IMG/VR virus record: IMGVR_UViG_3300027801_000207
Span: 1 to 20,496 of that record
DNA length: 20,496 nucleotides
Origin: a virus
Strand: one strand, 5' to 3'
Shown in pieces: positions 16,901 through 20,496 of the stretch. Made by a program: the position numbers and the translations under genes. The notes beneath the pieces were generated by a model. The model was not told where the DNA came from and searched no databases. It saw only the letters and a program-made list of their open reading frames with translations. Numbering within the stretch: position 1 is the first letter of the stretch; each line of letters opens with the position of its first letter.

Positions 16901-19900
16901 GAGTTGTAATTTTAGTAGTAGTAATCATATAGAACCCGACCAATTCGCTCCTCACGCTGTGAGATACTCAGCACCATGGAGATTAAAAGGGTCAACTACT
17001 TTGCAGACAGCGGCCGGATATAATCACTATAGAGAATTTGGATGGAATGCCGATAGACAAACCTTTATACTAGAAGATTTCCTATGGATTAAAAATGATT
17101 GGGAAAACGATACAATAAATAATTATACAGTACAAGACGATAATGGAGAATATCAATACATACCATACAGCACAGCCGCCGATACTAATGGATATGAAGA
17201 CGCAAAGGATGGGCAAGGAAGTGGAACGGTAAACCCACAGATGGCTAGTAATTTAGCTTTAGGGTATCTCTGGATTAACAATGTGGGTAAATATTATAGC
17301 AGTACCAGTAATAATACCAAATCCACTGAATTTACGAAGAAAAATGATATAACAAGGTTTTTTGATCAATTTGCAGGATATGCAACAGTTCCTGAATTCC
17401 TTGTTTTACAAATTGGGTCATGGTTGTATAGGTATCAAGAAACAGAAGATATAATTAGGTGGCCTAACTATTTTACAACCACTGGAGCTAAAAAGAACGG
17501 ACAATGGACATTCAGAATACCAACAAAGAAGGAAAGACCACAACCATCAGGGGACATGATTTCGGCTACGGCACTCAACAATGGAGGTGATCAGGTACAA
17601 ATCTGGACGGCGGAATGGAGAAGAGTTTATAGAAACGCGTTCAAATTGAATTTTGAAACCGACGCAAACTGGATGAGTGCTTCGGATTTTAATAATACAT
17701 TATGGTTTTTTGGGGGTCAGATGGCCGATTGGAAAAGCAAGACAGCCGGTACTCCCATCTTTAATAAAGATAATTTCAAATATGATAAGATTGATACTGC
17801 GTTTAGGTACCTAGCGCCTGAAATAAAAGACCAATTTATCGACTCTTTTGTAATGTGGGCAACTGGTAGACCTCTAGGTACTCAGACTTATAATTTAAGT
17901 CCTTCCTTTCCTGAACTTAAACGAGCCTTAACAGCAACAGTAAAAGTTAAGGACGAACTATGGGACGATAGAGGGGCTTGTTATGATATGGCTGAGTATT
18001 CATTAGCTGATTGCCAAGGATGTCAGAGTCCAAATCCTCCACCAACAGTTAATCTTAATCCCGATTCCAGACTATGGACATCTTTTTGTGATAGTCAACA
18101 TGTTGGTCAGTATAACGCTGTTAGTTCTTATCCAGGGGACGGAAATTCAGGGCACGATGTAAAAAATTCGAACCCAGTTGATTGGACACCCCCTGCACAA
18201 GTTGGTATTGTCAACTCAAATGGAGGAAAATGGTTTGACTTTAATAATGGAATAAGTACAGGAACGATTGGTATGACAACTGACATTGGACAAGCAACAA
18301 GTGGAGTGAAAAGTATGCATTCGAAGTGGCCTCACGGACAAGTAGACTTCGCTACCCGAGAAACTAATATGTCGGCAACAACTGATAATTATGTACATAA
18401 CTTTGTAAACGATGATGGTAATCAACAATTGTATGGAACCTTTGTTATTCCTCTTCTTTATAATGGTTTTGTTAATAATCGTCGAAATAGGGGACAAGAT
18501 AATTGGAATGGTAAATCCCCATTGAACGGATCACCAGATATCACAGCTTCATATAGAGATCAACATAACGACGCAGCACAATGGAATGCTAATATGGGCA
18601 GCGGATATGGAATCTATCAAGAAACTATGTACCACTCGTTAGCTGGAGGAAGTTTTAACTATTACTTTATAAGAAAGGCTAGTCACACTGATAGGATTGT
18701 ACAATTTAATATGGGATTCAACTTGGAGTACACAACTAGGACCTGGGATTGGAATTCTTCACATGTGACCGCGCAAGGAGCTTATGTTGCTATTGGAACT
18801 CCACCCCCTTCAGAATATGTCCAGATAGAAGAAACTGGTCAATACTGGCGTAACGATAGTTATAATGGTTTTACTAATGTTGGATCAGAAGTTTACCTAA
18901 ACGTACATTATCGTAATCCTATTAGGTCTCAGTGGTTTAGTAATGAAGCAGAAGAGGGAGATAGTTTTGCATATGCGGGATTAAACTATGAATCAGGACA
19001 TCCATTTATAATATCAAATAATATAGTAGGTGGATTATCTCCAGGAATGTACGGTAAACCATCTTTTTATGTTCCTAAAACACACTATTCTCCAAACTAT
19101 AACGAAACGATAACATCCCAGTCTAGTAACGAAGAAAGAAAAGTAATTGAAGGAAATGAGTCCCCTCAGACAAGTGAACTTTATGAAATGTTAGAAACTT
19201 TTATGAAGAATAGGGTTGTAATTAAAAATGTAACATGGAGACAATGGATAGGAGTAGGAAATCTCGACACCGCCACCCAAATCTATGATGACTTCTCCAC
19301 CGTATTTACTACTAAACCTATTTTGGGGATGTACTTTGATGGTTTAATTAAAAAATTAACTAACTTTGTTAATGAAGGTAACGTTATAGATGATATAAAA
19401 GCAGTGGCAAAAGAAGAAGAATTATTAGACGATAATGATATAAAATTAGATACCTATCTTACATTAAAAAATATACACGATAAGTGGTTAACGGGCTCCG
19501 CTGCGGAAGGATTAAGAAAAGTCAAGTTAGGGGCGGCATTTGACTTTGACCAATCTAAAGAATCTTGGTTATTTTCACAATTTAGTTTTGTTGACAGAGC
19601 ATACACAGACATAAGACATAAGGTCATAGACCCAACACCACTCTTAAATCTTAAAGAAAATCCTAAAGTTAGTCTTTATACTTTAATGTATGATCTAATC
19701 GCACATAACCAATTTGAGTTCTTCCCACTTCCTACTACTGTAGATTTTTCTACTAAGGGTTTTGATATGTCTTTTATGCCCCACTTAACTGTAGATAAAG
19801 AAAGTATTGACGAAAATCCTAGATTCTATATAATGTATATGGGAGGGTTTTCCGATAGTCTAGATATGGAATCTAAGGATTATGAGTTTGCCAATGACGG

Positions 19901-20496
19901 ATTTGATATAACACCAGAACCATGTATAGATTGTCCAATAGATTTTTATAAAGGAGATGTAGCGGTATATGGTAACCAACAAAGCTTACCGAACTCGGTA
20001 CTATTAATAGAAGGGGGAGCAGAAGATGATGGAGGTTTTAGAATTGGTGGACATGGAGATGCAGTATCTATTCCATCATATGGAAATTGGATATGTGTTG
20101 GTACTGCAGGTATGGGAGATTGTAAAATCCAAAAACAAGAATTAAAAGCGTTCGCAGTAAATTATGGTCAAGATAATCAGAACTTTTTCAAATCAATAGC
20201 GCTTGATCAAGCAGAATTTCAGGAAACACAGGAGTCTTTAATGGTAATAGATGCTTTAACACACGAAGAAGGGACAACTAAAGACCCTATGCTAAAAGGG
20301 CAAAATCTATTAAATGTATACCAAAAAAGAAGTTATACATGTAAAGTAGACGCCTTTGGAATGATGTCAATATTGCCACTTCAATACTTCCAATTAAATA
20401 ATGTACCAATGTTCCATGGGGCGTACATTATAACCAATGTAGAACATCATGTGACACAAGGAGATGTGTCTACAACGTTTGAAGGTGTGAGAATAT
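13947..20496 (+). CDS. Giant baseplate hub protein, gp27-like ends (3' end outside window)
   Basis: One frame runs from ATG 13947 to the window end without a stop, giving at least 2183 residues. Near the N-terminus (about 126-232) lies a conserved-looking block with FGIQDIQIKLNASFEPQVFI, SPYAAFFHMPYPLFTLTVKG and FNSRFDNDTGNFIINCEFIG. It recalls hub barrels that bind the tube end. The visible C-terminus (about 2121-2183) contains SYTCKVDAFG, FQLNNVPMFHGAYIITNVEH and TTFEGVRI. This is the closing strand pattern of gp27/gpD/VgrG-type hubs (G.Y.v..V.H.i..g...T.f...R). T4 gp27 has only 391 residues. The roughly 1,900 residues between are Asn/Tyr/Trp/Gly-rich and have no domain I can name. Pairs of Cys (DCQGC near 1355, PCIDC near 1992) may bind metal or form disulfides. 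The start is two bases after the gp53-like stop. A few residues may remain beyond the window, or many. Confidence 0.8.
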   Translation, partial: MGIKIVDPNKVISDYVSGVQGLHGASGQAWPGNIGTGPVTTPPEDLVTYVDLEVFLPGRSIIVDDIARQPQRKENIGFVVPKKLPPENYGQLGTSWTNIGGLQGFQKNDDGAFTVDGSGSFQKEGGFNETFGIQDIQIKLNASFEPQVFITFVDIRGASLMEPGHRSPYAAFFHMPYPLFTLTVKGFYGRGISYKLHLMKFNSRFDNDTGNFIINCEFIGFTFTYLADMPAIYADVGPDLLGFYGTKAGGEHEFATDFDSGRDPRLPWPEGSMTLGVYINNIATLASKMEHFEDDAISTDYYLLKEGMDNLRLIEDRFNQITYNVGCEDAAAVACGYKFSTSMVITCKELYTNTGSLVSIDEAKVFRQANKSDFYRQLQIQLRGTDKNIADTTSSRGTEDSNFVGFVTGVYDSLTEIAIGYLGQPPNLSLINQGDDNFEVYGKVAGFETTEDGQSITALDRYGIGEIDAEDYFKKLRIYITRGSQKEKEVKRKMNEQENELKLDTLVMPPTLENIFKLLCNGMTAFQKVLVEVGISAYNQHNEDDNIKSMLIKSGGSDIKSLHDKNSKMYAFPLYYETRNDSIPLGTTGVPQPVSRLEKQFPGWKINKTTYGRPEFITPKKWPEITLVEQLIRFIIKKQRELKQSWDPSDTQFGDGYIPAIVEETPLLPTSPYYRLTHVEGQIIPTLMIRSIMRIGHTNNFPPQEQDILYPGFGGENDHSIGDIRNRLRHQTEGNVQPSKENGGFDAIEALGELEGETMITGVLDTGKKRIKEILRILTDATTTNTQQGKGLNAVVKGVELLRKAGYLIESKTVSPSSGGDVVWLGYRGAKQPLKDVWTYNSVIGEVGQEVTNIHEFWLPNINTKLSTNIFYDTCSDADYAMECKGFYISSVAFYETEGSSEQTVTGLDEKQTEELLTAGDKLIDWYKSCFGQSSGKEAEYSKVDKLVIGPQGTLDYDYKLWLGWDFFSYWSRAKYTDKVNTDKQSCNFSSSNHIEPDQFAPHAVRYSAPWRLKGSTTLQTAAGYNHYREFGWNADRQTFILEDFLWIKNDWENDTINNYTVQDDNGEYQYIPYSTAADTNGYEDAKDGQGSGTVNPQMASNLALGYLWINNVGKYYSSTSNNTKSTEFTKKNDITRFFDQFAGYATVPEFLVLQIGSWLYRYQETEDIIRWPNYFTTTGAKKNGQWTFRIPTKKERPQPSGDMISATALNNGGDQVQIWTAEWRRVYRNAFKLNFETDANWMSASDFNNTLWFFGGQMADWKSKTAGTPIFNKDNFKYDKIDTAFRYLAPEIKDQFIDSFVMWATGRPLGTQTYNLSPSFPELKRALTATVKVKDELWDDRGACYDMAEYSLADCQGCQSPNPPPTVNLNPDSRLWTSFCDSQHVGQYNAVSSYPGDGNSGHDVKNSNPVDWTPPAQVGIVNSNGGKWFDFNNGISTGTIGMTTDIGQATSGVKSMHSKWPHGQVDFATRETNMSATTDNYVHNFVNDDGNQQLYGTFVIPLLYNGFVNNRRNRGQDNWNGKSPLNGSPDITASYRDQHNDAAQWNANMGSGYGIYQETMYHSLAGGSFNYYFIRKASHTDRIVQFNMGFNLEYTTRTWDWNSSHVTAQGAYVAIGTPPPSEYVQIEETGQYWRNDSYNGFTNVGSEVYLNVHYRNPIRSQWFSNEAEEGDSFAYAGLNYESGHPFIISNNIVGGLSPGMYGKPSFYVPKTHYSPNYNETITSQSSNEERKVIEGNESPQTSELYEMLETFMKNRVVIKNVTWRQWIGVGNLDTATQIYDDFSTVFTTKPILGMYFDGLIKKLTNFVNEGNVIDDIKAVAKEEELLDDNDIKLDTYLTLKNIHDKWLTGSAAEGLRKVKLGAAFDFDQSKESWLFSQFSFVDRAYTDIRHKVIDPTPLLNLKENPKVSLYTLMYDLIAHNQFEFFPLPTTVDFSTKGFDMSFMPHLTVDKESIDENPRFYIMYMGGFSDSLDMESKDYEFANDGFDITPEPCIDCPIDFYKGDVAVYGNQQSLPNSVLLIEGGAEDDGGFRIGGHGDAVSIPSYGNWICVGTAGMGDCKIQKQELKAFAVNYGQDNQNFFKSIALDQAEFQETQESLMVIDALTHEEGTTKDPMLKGQNLLNVYQKRSYTCKVDAFGMMSILPLQYFQLNNVPMFHGAYIITNVEHHVTQGDVSTTFEGVRI

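Noticed and set aside
1-20496. tRNA genes, CRISPR arrays, insertion sequences, diversity-generating retroelements
   Set aside because: I saw no cloverleaf-like segments, regular spacer arrays, terminal inverted repeats with transposase, or template/variable repeat pairs. The sequence is almost entirely packed structural genes.

Overview
This window is a late structural (tail and baseplate) module from an AT-rich double-stranded DNA bacteriophage with a contractile tail. Its T4-type organisation is clear: a tail sheath (gp18-like) is followed by a tail tube (gp19-like), a gp26-type baseplate/chaperone-like protein, a tape measure, a very large tube-initiator-like baseplate protein, a gp53-like baseplate wedge protein and a giant gp27-like hub protein. 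Every supported gene is on the + strand. I see no RNA genes, mobile elements, CRISPR arrays or host genes. The protein sizes (sheath over 865 residues, baseplate protein 1467, hub over 2183) are far above those of T4, which fits a large-genome phage. Most starts have A-rich leaders and no Shine-Dalgarno match, a style typical of Bacteroidota, so a Bacteroidota host is a reasonable but unproven inference.

Layout. 1-2598 is the 3' part of the sheath gene, whose 5' end lies outside the window. 2600-3382 is a HAD-superfamily phosphatase-like gene whose first residues look like a phage capsid-targeting leader. 3451-3939 is the tail tube gene, which stands alone between a candidate promoter motif and a hairpin. 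4064-4822 (gp26-like) overlaps 4758-4997, a small +1-frame ORF; the pair ends in a perfect intrinsic terminator whose loop contains the stop codon. 5041-6636 is a tail-region protein of unknown function. 6644-9154 is the tape measure. 9207-13610, 13624-13944 and 13947-20496 build the baseplate, and the last gene runs open past the window end.

How the parts work together (inference from T4 and contractile injection systems): the hub and gp53/tube-initiator-like proteins form the baseplate. The tape measure sets tail length, and the tube then the sheath polymerise on the baseplate. The gp26-like protein and its small overlapping partner sit where tail-assembly chaperones are encoded in many phages. 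The HAD protein has no obvious tail role and may be a packaged enzyme.

The best leads are (a) the possible programmed frameshift at a run of seven T in the gp26-like gene, inside a GC-rich dual-coding island; (b) the HAD enzyme with a capsid-targeting-like leader; and (c) the giant hub protein with about 1,900 residues of unassigned sequence between recognisable ends. There is no gene-free stretch longer than about 125 bases.
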